Part shown: piece by piece, positions 22,211 to 27,875 of the stretch
Layout of the letters: each line of letters starts with the position of its first letter
Position numbering within the stretch: the first letter of the stretch is position 1
Source: a virus
Length of the DNA: 28,167 nucleotides
Reading direction: 5' to 3' (one strand)
IMG/VR virus record: IMGVR_UViG_3300046465_000212
Span: 1-28,167 of that record
Translations under genes and position numbers: made by a program
The notes under the pieces: model-generated
The model's input: the letters and a program-made list of their open reading frames with translations, nothing else
Databases searched by the model: none
What the model was told of the DNA's origin: nothing

Positions 22211-22497
22211 TCTTTAAGTCTTTTTTGGGTTCGCTCCCATGCCGGGAAAAATACTTCATCCATGCAGCGCACAACGGCTTCCTGCTCATAGTTTTCACAC
22301 CAGCCAACGCCGGAAACCAGCAATGATGCTTCAAGCATTTCATGGCGTAGGGTTGTCTCTAGCGTCCAGCCAGTGATTTCTTTGCTCAAAACTATCACCC
22401 GGTCGTCATGGCGGTATTGGCCATAACAGTCATCAAGCTCGGCACGTTTGATTTTAATTCGTTGGCCTGCAATTAAGACGCTTTGCGGGAATGGCAT
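22207..22497 (-). CDS. Metallopeptidase-like small protein with HExxE motif (96 aa)
   Basis: Residues about 50-66 read LRHEMLEASLLVSG, resembling the helix of small phage zinc proteases of the SprT/ImmA-like kind (HExxH), which often sit beside replication genes. Here the second His is Glu (HEMLE), so the zinc site is changed and activity is uncertain. CENYEQEAVVRCMDEVFFPA could supply other ligands. The beta part (GQRIKIKRAELDDCYGQYR) matches the N-terminal sheet of such proteins. It overlaps neighbours on both sides. It might be an inactive relative used for binding. Confidence 0.6.
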   Translation of the reverse strand: MPFPQSVLIAGQRIKIKRAELDDCYGQYRHDDRVIVLSKEITGWTLETTLRHEMLEASLLVSGVGWCENYEQEAVVRCMDEVFFPAWERTQKRLKE

Positions 22498-22721
22498 TTT
22501 GAAAATTGGTAATATTTTAAGCGCGGCTCATGCACCACGTTGATGGCCCGGGCAAGTTCTAGAAAGTTTTCATCCGGCAAAGCGTGCTTGCGGCATTTGC
22601 ACTCTGCAAACGTAACACCCGGCTCATACTGTAGTTGCGGCTGGCATTTGCACTTGGGGCAATGTGAGACAAGCCACTGGGCCTGATTGAGTTCGTCGTT
22701 ATGTTTGGTTAGTGCGCTCAT
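22473..22721 (-). CDS. Small cysteine-rich (zinc-binding) protein (82 aa)
   Basis: An 82-residue protein with HCPKCKCQPQLQYEPG and FAECKCRKHA, giving C-x2-C and C-x-C pairs that probably hold one zinc. The rest is helical and polar (ENFLELARAINVVHEP). The start shares ATGA with the stop of the resolvase gene, and the end overlaps the next gene by 25 nt. Such small ribbons often bind nucleic acid or protein; no family can be named. Confidence 0.68.
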   Translation of the reverse strand: MSALTKHNDELNQAQWLVSHCPKCKCQPQLQYEPGVTFAECKCRKHALPDENFLELARAINVVHEPRLKYYQFSKCHSRKAS

Positions 22722-23200
22722 GCTCTTTGCCAGTGGTGTCTCGCTATCAAGTAAGCGTCAATTATACCGTCATGTGGTTTCTTAGCTCTTTCGCTTCCTA
22801 GCCAGTTCTCATCAGGGCAGAGCTTACTGGCTTCACGCAAAGCAAAAGCTTTGGTTTCACCTTTTGGCACCTTGCCAAGCATGGCCTTTTGCCACTCTCT
22901 CACTTGCACCCTTACGACTTGCTGCACCCGGCTTTCTGCCATGCCAACAAGTTTCCCAAATGATAGAGCCATAGAGCGCACTGCTGCACTACTCTTAGCG
23001 TGCGGCAGCGGCTCTTCAATAGCTAATGTGTAAGGTGAGTGTAAGTCACACAGCCAAAGGTAGACGGCCAGTGAGTCAACTTCGCGCTTCTTGCCTACCT
23101 TCTTGGTCGGCATTTTGATGCGGTCAATCAAATCACCGTTGTGGCAACTGATAGCTGCCAAGCCGCCGTCAAGCCCGTTGTCTATGCCTACAATTATCAT
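22718..23200 (-). CDS. RuvC-like Holliday junction resolvase (160 aa)
   Basis: RNase H-fold nuclease of the RuvC type: MIIVGIDNGLDGGLAAI supplies Asp7, LAIEEPLPHA supplies Glu62/63, and HDGIIDAYLIA gives the final Asp144 and Asp148. Basic residues (KKVGKKRE, RVQVREWQKAML) lie between. It cuts four-way junctions made during recombination or replication, so that packaging can run freely. Size agrees with E. coli RuvC (173 aa). It follows the winged-helix gene by ATGA and shares the operon with ERF and exonuclease. Confidence 0.88.
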   Translation of the reverse strand: MIIVGIDNGLDGGLAAISCHNGDLIDRIKMPTKKVGKKREVDSLAVYLWLCDLHSPYTLAIEEPLPHAKSSAAVRSMALSFGKLVGMAESRVQQVVRVQVREWQKAMLGKVPKGETKAFALREASKLCPDENWLGSERAKKPHDGIIDAYLIARHHWQRA

Positions 23201-23514
23201 TTCAGCTTGTCGGCTAATGCTAGACCGTCAGCGGTTGGGTGATAGGTTAGAAAGCCACCATTAACGGTTGATTGCACTCGCTTGTGCTTGATTAACCCCA
23301 AAGCGGTGCAGCGTTTAATCGTTGCCCTGACCGTTTCATTTTCAACTTTGCAAACATCGGCCAACTCAGCGGTTGAGATGCCGGGTTGAATGCAGACGGT
23401 TATAATGATTCGGGCTTGGCGTAGTGTTCTAATCCCGTGCTGCTCGAGCAGTGTAAAGTTGAGCAATGTCCTAAAGCGAACGTCTTGCTGGAATGGATTA
23501 AACATCGTCTTCAT
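23197..23514 (-). CDS. Winged helix-turn-helix (MarR-like) protein (105 aa)
   Basis: The start is set at ATG 23514 (MKTMFNPFQQDVRFRTLL), just inside the end of the exonuclease gene; ATG 23505 is also possible. Residues 35-85 form a winged helix: PGISTAELADVCKVENETVR with ATIKRCTALGLIKHKR, then the wing HKRVQSTVNGGFLTYHPT. The Gly-rich hairpin and the final TADGLALADKL helix fit MarR-like folds, which dimerise. It probably regulates the recombination/replication operon; the effector is unknown. ATGA overlap with the resolvase gene. Confidence 0.75.
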   Translation of the reverse strand: MKTMFNPFQQDVRFRTLLNFTLLEQHGIRTLRQARIIITVCIQPGISTAELADVCKVENETVRATIKRCTALGLIKHKRVQSTVNGGFLTYHPTADGLALADKLK

Positions 23515-24346
23515 CTTGCATTGATGCCCAAACCGGGCGGTTAAGAATTGGAGTCTCGTTCTCTGCCAACATCGGCCAGTGGTCTTCCTGAGCGGCGTGT
23601 TTGAGTTTGCCAAGCAATCGCAGCGCAGTTTTTAAGCCTGCCGCAATTTCATCCCGGTGCAACTCAGTCACGCAGACTTCATAAGGTGGCTGGCTTGACT
23701 GCCAGATAATCTTGAAACGCCGCCGGGTATCTTCTGGATGCGTTGAGTTCCAAAGTGCTAGGTATAATCCGGCTTGAATGTGATAACCGAAATTTGCAAT
23801 CGCCTTGCTAAATCCTTCAAGCGTGAAATCCATGCCTGTTGTCTTTAAATCAACAAGGTAATCTTTGCCGACCGGGGCAAGGTCAACCAATCCCTTGAAT
23901 TGAACGCTGCTAATTTTTGCGCCAATGATTACTTGCTTCAAACTGCCATCAAATATCTCGGCACTTTGCACATTAGTCTGCATCAGCATCTCAGATGCTT
24001 TAACGCCTTCATCAAATTGCTGTTGCGTAATTATTGTCTTTCCAACTGCAAGCTGCTCATCACGCCAATCTTTGGCTTCTTTCGTCCGGTATGAAGAGAA
24101 AGGTGAAATTCTTATTTCTTCGTCAACCAACTCCGGCGTGGTAGTTAGGCAATCAACTAGGCTACCCCACTGCATTGCTGGAGTCGGTGAAAACTCCCGG
24201 GGGTGAAACCGCCACTTGAACAGGCTGCTGCTGTTAAGCTCCCAAAGCACTGATTTGCTTAGATAGCTTTCCGGTGCAAATATGTCAGCCCGGTTGCATT
24301 TGAGTAGTGTGTGATAGTCGGCTGATGATACTTCGTGAATCTTCAT
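23498..24346 (-). CDS. PD-(D/E)XK exonuclease, RecE/YqaJ-like (282 aa)
   Basis: Partner nuclease of the ERF protein. The core is GLVDLAPVGKDYLVDLKTT (Asp155, Asp167-x-Lys169) followed by GYHIQAGLYLALW (Q191...Y195), the motif order of RecE and DUF3799/PDDEXK nucleases. The helix WGSLVDCLTTTPE (60-72) matches the GxxxH region with Asp in place of His. It trims 5' ends of double-stranded DNA to make single strands for annealing. The start overlaps ERF by ATGA; the end overlaps the winged-helix gene by 17 nt. Good match in size and context. Confidence 0.85.
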   Translation of the reverse strand: MKIHEVSSADYHTLLKCNRADIFAPESYLSKSVLWELNSSSLFKWRFHPREFSPTPAMQWGSLVDCLTTTPELVDEEIRISPFSSYRTKEAKDWRDEQLAVGKTIITQQQFDEGVKASEMLMQTNVQSAEIFDGSLKQVIIGAKISSVQFKGLVDLAPVGKDYLVDLKTTGMDFTLEGFSKAIANFGYHIQAGLYLALWNSTHPEDTRRRFKIIWQSSQPPYEVCVTELHRDEIAAGLKTALRLLGKLKHAAQEDHWPMLAENETPILNRPVWASMQDEDDV

Positions 24347-24924
24347 TGCAATGGTTCGATTGTGTTTTGAATCTTGCTTTCAAGCACTGTTTTTGATTTT
24401 ACAAAATCAATCTTTGGAATGTCTTCCACTTTATCAACTCCAAGCCACTTCAAGAATTTATCTTTATCAGAGCCTGTCTGAGTCAGCAAGCTTTCCAGCT
24501 TTTTAGCCTGTGCTGCTGTGATTACTTGCACAGTGTGCCGCGCTTGATGAGCATCAGAGTCTTCACTAGCGTCAAGGCAAAGCAATCCGGCCAAAGCATA
24601 CTTGCGAGCATAGCTTGATGCAGAGCCGCTGATTTGCTCCATGCTCATGCCTTTACGGCTAGAGTCTAGTTCAGCGTAGCCAGTGCTTGCTAGTGCAGTC
24701 TCGCCATCTGAAATGGTCGCTGTTGCTTTCACAAATAGGCGGCCATCAATGTCGTAAAGGTCATCACTGATGTTAAGCAAGAGCTTGTGCTTTTCAAGCA
24801 ATGGCTTGGCCGCTTGGGTAATGTCTTCAACATTGCGGTAGTTGAATTTGGCAAAAGAATTCTTTCGCCCTTTTGGTGTTTTAAGTTCAGCAATCAATGC
24901 GATTGCGTTTTTTGGTGTTTTCAT
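24343..24924 (-). CDS. ERF-family single-strand annealing protein (193 aa)
   Basis: The KFNYRNVEDITQAAKPLLEK segment (residues 26-45) and MSMEQISGSASSYARKYALA followed by GLLCLDASEDSDA (about 94-126) match the ERF superfamily used by phages in place of Red-beta or RecT. It anneals single strands during recombination-dependent replication. A C-terminal part of about 60 residues (SLLTQTGSDKDKFLKWLGVD) is a small helical domain seen at the end of some annealing proteins. It overlaps the exonuclease by ATGA and the upstream small membrane gene by ATGA. Confidence 0.88.
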   Translation of the reverse strand: MKTPKNAIALIAELKTPKGRKNSFAKFNYRNVEDITQAAKPLLEKHKLLLNISDDLYDIDGRLFVKATATISDGETALASTGYAELDSSRKGMSMEQISGSASSYARKYALAGLLCLDASEDSDAHQARHTVQVITAAQAKKLESLLTQTGSDKDKFLKWLGVDKVEDIPKIDFVKSKTVLESKIQNTIEPLQ

Positions 24925-25073
24925 TGGTTTTTTCTGTTTTGTTTCTTGTCGGCTCGCTGTTTTAGCTTGCTTAAATATCTCTGATTGCTGCGCTTCATGT
25001 TGAGTGCAACAACCAAAACGGTAAATGGAGCCATCAAAGCAATGGCGATAATTGTTAAGAGTGGATGATTCAT
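24921..25073 (-). CDS. Small single-span membrane protein (50 aa) coupled to ERF
   Basis: ATG 25073 to TGA 24921, the stop forming ATGA with the ERF start and the start lying 5 nt after the previous stop. The first 26 residues are one membrane helix (HPLLTIIAIALMAPFTVLVV), followed by a basic tail (NMKRSNQRYLSKLKQRADKK). By the positive-inside rule, the C-terminus faces the cytoplasm. It could be a membrane anchor, a superinfection-exclusion peptide or a lysis helper; the family is unknown. Gene overlap on the 3' side is the main support. Confidence 0.72.
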   Translation of the reverse strand: MNHPLLTIIAIALMAPFTVLVVALNMKRSNQRYLSKLKQRADKKQNRKNQ

Positions 25074-25078
25074 TTTCT

Positions 25079-25396
25079 TTAATTGTAAAAACGCTTACGG
25101 CTTGTGTATTCTTTTTTGATTAGCTCAAATGCTTTTTCATCAGATAAAATGTTGTGATTAATGTAATGACCTTCTTTCTCAAGAATATCAACACACTCTT
25201 CCCACTTGTTAAATGAAACCCGATAGGTAGGACACCAAACTTTATCGTTTTCCCAACAATATACATTAATGGATATTAAATCCTTTTTGCTATCAACATG
25301 AGTGACACGATAGCGAATCTTTTTTCGCCCATGATTATCATCATTAATTTCAATAAATAGACCCGGAGTAAATTTGTCTTTGCTTGTTATATTCAT
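25079..25396 (-). CDS. Hypothetical early protein (105 aa)
   Basis: A 105-residue protein beginning MNITSKDKFTPGLFIEINDD, then HGRKKIRYRVTHVDSKKDLI and a C-terminal helix with DEKAFELIKKEYTSRKRFYN. The first half resembles a small beta barrel that could bind nucleic acid; not recognised. The start context is GAT-ATG. It heads the segment that leads into the recombination genes. Confidence 0.65.
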   Translation of the reverse strand: MNITSKDKFTPGLFIEINDDNHGRKKIRYRVTHVDSKKDLISINVYCWENDKVWCPTYRVSFNKWEECVDILEKEGHYINHNILSDEKAFELIKKEYTSRKRFYN

Positions 25397-25482
25397 ATCG
25401 TTTTTTAGTTGGTTGCCCGTCTTTCCGGGCTGTCAGGTGTAGAGTTAGGACGCACCAAGGTCCGGTAGTAGGCTGCCAGCCG
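25397..25482 (-). other. Short gene-free stretch with hairpins
   Basis: Eighty-six bases with two inverted repeats: GCCCG / CGGGC (around 25418-25433) and GGCTG / CAGCC (around 25473-25483). There is no U run after either on the minus strand, so they are not clear terminators. They may be a leader hairpin or operator for the downstream early genes. Confidence 0.35.
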
Positions 25483-25563
25483 TTAAGGTTGTCCGCCAGC
25501 CCATGCCATTAAGATTAAAATGGCAATGTAGGCGATGGCTTGGAGAATTTCTTTAAAGTTCAT
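25483..25563 (-). CDS. Possible 26-aa membrane peptide
   Basis: ATG 25563 to TAA 25483 gives MNFKEILQAIAYIAILILMA followed by WAGGQP, one hydrophobic helix with a short polar start. It lies 20 nt after the stop of the previous gene, in the right order and spacing for this operon. The leader is A/T-rich without a Shine-Dalgarno sequence. Tiny membrane peptides are common in phages, but a chance frame cannot be excluded. Confidence 0.45.
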   Translation of the reverse strand: MNFKEILQAIAYIAILILMAWAGGQP

Positions 25564-25582
25564 AATATTAAGGTTTTGGTGA

Positions 25583-25846
25583 TTAATGATTTTTAAGTGT
25601 TGGCTGCCGAGTGGTAAGCCACTTGACTTCATCTTTTGCGTGACAAATTGCGGCATCTCTGCTGAAAAACTCATCTCGGCTGATGCAGTCCAACCAATTT
25701 CCTCCTCCAGTATGTTGAAGAAAAGATGTGGTAACACGCCACTGACCCCACTCCTCAGAGCCTAAACAGTCAAGCGTGACTGATGCATTCCGAATAGTTA
25801 ATGAGTCCGCAATGTTGCGAATTAAGGGCTTAGTAATTATTTTCAT
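25583..25846 (-). CDS. Hypothetical protein (87 aa), first gene after the endolysin terminator
   Basis: An 87-residue soluble protein starting MKIITKPLIRNIADSLTIRN, with SEEWGQWRVTTSFLQHTGGG then DEFFSRDAAICHAKDEVKWL. It looks like strands followed by a helix. No known family. The start context is GAT-ATG. A weak promoter (TTTACT near 25886) may lie upstream, after the endolysin terminator. Confidence 0.6.
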   Translation of the reverse strand: MKIITKPLIRNIADSLTIRNASVTLDCLGSEEWGQWRVTTSFLQHTGGGNWLDCISRDEFFSRDAAICHAKDEVKWLTTRQPTLKNH

Positions 25847-25916
25847 ATCGCCGTGACTATTTCACAAATGCCCCGGGAGTAAAAGACTTTTTTTATCCGC
25901 TAGAGCGTTTTTCTTT

Positions 25917-25938
25917 AAAATCCCTTATTTTATAAGGG
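25917..25938 (-). terminator. Terminator after the endolysin gene
   Basis: Minus-strand CCCTTAT-AAA-ATAAGGG (perfect 7-bp stem, 25938-25932 with 25928-25922) is followed by ATTTT on the coding strand. The stem begins at the endolysin stop codon. The U run is short, so termination may be partial. It separates the lysis cassette from the early genes. Confidence 0.6.
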
Positions 25939-25939
25939 G

Positions 25940-26557
25940 TTAAGCAGCAAAATAATTCTTGAGAGCGTCAGCATAAACGTCTGCAAGAGCTTCCTGATTG
26001 CCGTCAAACAGCACCCATTCGCCGGGATTGCTGCCAAAGAACGGCTCGCAGATGATGGCAGTTGGCTCTGTCTTCACTAGGAATTTGTAACCACGCTCAC
26101 CAACCCGCACCATCTTTGCGCCCCGATTGTTCTGTGCAGGAATTGCTGCTTCATGCTGGTTGGCAAACGCCTTGGCCAACTTCTCTCCGCTTTTACTGCC
26201 GTGATAGTAAAGATACTCAAAACCTTTTGCACTTGTGCTTGTGTAGCTGTTGAAATGAAGCTCAATCGCAACATCAAATCCCCAAGTTCGCTCTCGCACC
26301 CACTCCATTGATTTGCCGTATGTTTTGAACGGGTATTCGTTGATGACTTCGGATGCAATCCCGCGCTCCTTGAGCTTCTCATTTAAAAAGATGGCAACGG
26401 CATGGTTGAATTCCCACTCGCTAACACCCCCCACACTTTTAGCGCCGCTATCGTTGATTCGGCTGTGGCCGACACAAATGGCAACCTTTCTAACTGGCTC
26501 GGGTTTTGGCTCACGTTTAAAAAACAAGGAGAGCAGTTTTTGAATGAGTGATTTCAT
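25940..26557 (-). CDS. Endolysin, N-acetylmuramoyl-L-alanine amidase, Amidase_3 type (205 aa)
   Basis: Cuts the bond between muramic acid and the first L-Ala of peptidoglycan. The zinc ligands are clear: His31 (AICVGHSRINDSG), Glu in VGGVSEWEFNHA (about 47), and His101 (ELHFNS); catalytic Glu lies in AIICEPFFGSN near 175. There is no cell-wall-binding domain, and the N-terminus (MKSLIQKLLSLFFKR) has only a short hydrophobic stretch, so it probably needs a holin for release. It starts with an ATGA overlap after the lipoprotein gene. The single-domain build is typical for phages of Gram-negative hosts. Confidence 0.93.
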   Translation of the reverse strand: MKSLIQKLLSLFFKREPKPEPVRKVAICVGHSRINDSGAKSVGGVSEWEFNHAVAIFLNEKLKERGIASEVINEYPFKTYGKSMEWVRERTWGFDVAIELHFNSYTSTSAKGFEYLYYHGSKSGEKLAKAFANQHEAAIPAQNNRGAKMVRVGERGYKFLVKTEPTAIICEPFFGSNPGEWVLFDGNQEALADVYADALKNYFAA

Positions 26558-26784
26558 TTGCCGATTATTATGGCGCGTCGATAGGAGTAGTCACTGTGAA
26601 ACTTCTGCCCGCGCCCGGGAAGGATGCCTTCTTGAAATTGATAAAACTGGCCGTCAATCAGAGTCACTGTCGGCGGGTCGTAAAGTGCGCTCTCGTTTAA
26701 GTCTCCGCGCAAGCCTTTCAATGCGCAACTTGGCAGCAGGACTGCCATCAGCAGCAAGCTCATCAATTGCGTCTTCAAGCTCAT
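26554..26784 (-). CDS. Small lipoprotein, candidate outer-membrane spanin (76 aa)
   Basis: The ATG at 26784 (MSLKTQLMSLLLMAVLLPSC) gives a lipoprotein signal: a hydrophobic core, then lipobox L-P-S-C with Cys20 as first residue of the mature protein. The mature part (56 aa, with LNESALYDPPTVTLIDGQFY) is short and polar, as in Rz1-like outer-membrane spanins, though not as proline-rich. The first half of the gene lies inside the coiled-coil gene 26654-26857 in another frame, the classic Rz/Rz1 arrangement. It overlaps the endolysin by ATGA. Function is inferred from context. Confidence 0.72.
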   Translation of the reverse strand: MSLKTQLMSLLLMAVLLPSCALKGLRGDLNESALYDPPTVTLIDGQFYQFQEGILPGRGQKFHSDYSYRRAIIIGK

Positions 26785-26857
26785 AAATGTAATTTCGTTG
26801 CTTCCACTCCAAATGAGCGACAAAGGCTCTTAGAGCGGCTGTGAGCAGCTTTATCAC
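26654..26857 (-). CDS. Coiled-coil protein, candidate inner-membrane spanin partner (67 aa)
   Basis: It starts with GTG at 26857, which overlaps the stop of the previous gene as GTGA. The first 16 residues (IKLLTAALRAFVAHLEW) are amphipathic and could touch the membrane; the rest is a charged helix (YELEDAIDELAADGSPAAKL, then RIERLARRLKRERTLRP) able to form a coiled coil. Such proteins lie between holin and endolysin in many phages. Unlike true Rz, the N-terminal membrane span is weak, so membrane attachment is open. It shares 131 nt with the lipoprotein gene in a different frame. Confidence 0.65.
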   Translation of the reverse strand: MIKLLTAALRAFVAHLEWKQRNYIYELEDAIDELAADGSPAAKLRIERLARRLKRERTLRPADSDSD

Positions 26858-27030
26858 TTCTTGGCGTTAAAGATGTTCAAGGCCAGCCAGTCGATTAGCT
26901 TGTAAGCCTTGCCTATGATGGTGTCATCTTTCGGGGTGGGTGTCAGTGCAGCGATTGCGGAAGCGGCTGCGATGACGGCGGTGACAATTCCGAAGAGTTG
27001 TTCTTTGTTTTCAATTATGTAATCAATCAT
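26854..27030 (-). CDS. Small membrane protein of the lysis cassette (58 aa)
   Basis: The frame from ATG 27030 to TGA 26854 reads MIDYIIENKEQLFGIVTAVI, then AAASAIAALTPTPKDD and a helix ending LALNIFNAKK. One membrane helix is followed by TPTPKDD and a short amphipathic helix; this plan is common in small phage proteins of unknown function next to holins. It overlaps by ATGA on the upstream side and GTGA on the downstream side. It may act as holin or antiholin with the neighbour. Confidence 0.82.
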   Translation of the reverse strand: MIDYIIENKEQLFGIVTAVIAAASAIAALTPTPKDDTIIGKAYKLIDWLALNIFNAKK

Positions 27031-27206
27031 TTTTTGCGGTTCTTAAATTTTTGCCAAGTGTTAGCCAAAGAAAGGATTCCGATAATCAAACCAATGATTG
27101 CAGACATCAATCCTACGGCAGTCTCAAAATGGTTAAAATAAGCAGAGATAGCTGACCAGCTTGATGCGAGCATTCCAGTGATTGGGTGGGTCAAATGGTT
27201 GTCCAT
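27027..27206 (-). CDS. Holin-like small membrane protein (59 aa)
   Basis: The frame from ATG 27206 to TGA 27027. The first 28 residues are polar, with SSWSAISAYFNH; then one membrane helix AVGLMSAIIGLIIGILSLAN and a basic cytoplasmic end WQKFKNRKK. A single span with charged C-terminus resembles class III holins or antiholins. It is the first of the lysis genes and overlaps neighbours on both sides (TAATG and ATGA), so the cassette is translated as one unit. Lysis function is inferred from position. Confidence 0.8.
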   Translation of the reverse strand: MDNHLTHPITGMLASSWSAISAYFNHFETAVGLMSAIIGLIIGILSLANTWQKFKNRKK

Positions 27207-27547
27207 TACTCAAGTTCGTTTTGTGGCTCTGGCTTAATCGCTAAAAATTCCAGATGCGTCAACTCCTGCACTCCATCAACGCCGTCGAGAAGCGCGTCAT
27301 CGTTTGCGGTGAATCTCCAGCAATCAATTGCAATGAGTCTCCCGCTGCCGTCAGTGGCTTCTGCAAGGCTCTCAACGGGTGGCAAAGATGTCAGAGTCGT
27401 TTGCTGCTTGTTGGGAAATTGTCGGTCAGAATCTACGGATGCAACAAGTCCCGTGTAGAGTTCGTCTGGTTTGACGACGTAATAACGAAACCCTGTGTCA
27501 GCTCGTGATTGCTCAATGTCTGTGAGTGGTTCTTGTTGGTCTTCCAT
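27206..27547 (-). CDS. Hypothetical acidic protein between fibre and holin genes (113 aa)
   Basis: A 113-residue acidic protein, starting MEDQQEPLTDIEQSRADTGF. The middle (YVVKPDELYTGLVASVDSDR) and RLIAIDCWRFTANDDALLDG hint at a beta-rich fold. It ends KPEPQNELE. No motif of known function. It shares TAATG starts with both neighbours. Position after the fibre suggests a fibre chaperone or a small virion part, unproven. Confidence 0.62.
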   Translation of the reverse strand: MEDQQEPLTDIEQSRADTGFRYYVVKPDELYTGLVASVDSDRQFPNKQQTTLTSLPPVESLAEATDGSGRLIAIDCWRFTANDDALLDGVDGVQELTHLEFLAIKPEPQNELE

Positions 27548-27873
27548 TAGTCTATCAGTTCAAGTTCGTCGAGAAGCTCTAGGTCTTCTTCGACAGGTGG
27601 CTCCCAGTGTAGTCGTTGTAGATAAGTCTCAAGGTTAATCTCCTCAATACCATCTAGGGCAAAATCGTCACTAGGTAACACCCCTGCCTTCTTCACACAA
27701 TATAACCTATCGCTGTTGGTCTCAGGGTCTAAGAAAGTCTTATCCCACAATGCCAACCACCGTTCAGTTCCGTTGTCGTCTGGTAGGTTCCTTGCGGTGT
27801 TACCAGCGGTCGTTAAGGTCTCGTAGGATGCCTCGTTGCTGAACCTAAAGAATCGATGAGTTTCGTCTGTCAT
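27547..27873 (-). CDS. Hypothetical acidic protein after the tail fibre (108 aa)
   Basis: A 108-residue protein, starting MTDETHRFFRFSNEASYETL and ending in a very acidic stretch (EEDLELLDELELID). It contains RWLALWDKTFLDPETN, which looks like strands. The gene lies 2 nt after the fibre stop and is coupled by TAATG to the next gene. It resembles its downstream neighbour in size, charge and placing, perhaps a pair with a common role in fibre assembly. The family is not recognised. Confidence 0.62.
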   Translation of the reverse strand: MTDETHRFFRFSNEASYETLTTAGNTARNLPDDNGTERWLALWDKTFLDPETNSDRLYCVKKAGVLPSDDFALDGIEEINLETYLQRLHWEPPVEEDLELLDELELID

Positions 27874-27875
27874 AC

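Noticed and set aside
22851-23033. Plus-strand frame opposite the RuvC-like gene
   Set aside because: Mirror frame without motif; all three catalytic acids of the resolvase are on the minus strand.
25563-25737. N-terminal extension of the 26-aa membrane peptide to 84 residues
   Set aside because: The extra part overlaps the 87-aa gene in another frame almost fully and looks random; only the end fits the gap.
27254-27508. Plus-strand 84-codon frame opposite the acidic protein gene
   Set aside because: No start context, no motif, and it would break the chain of overlapping minus-strand genes.
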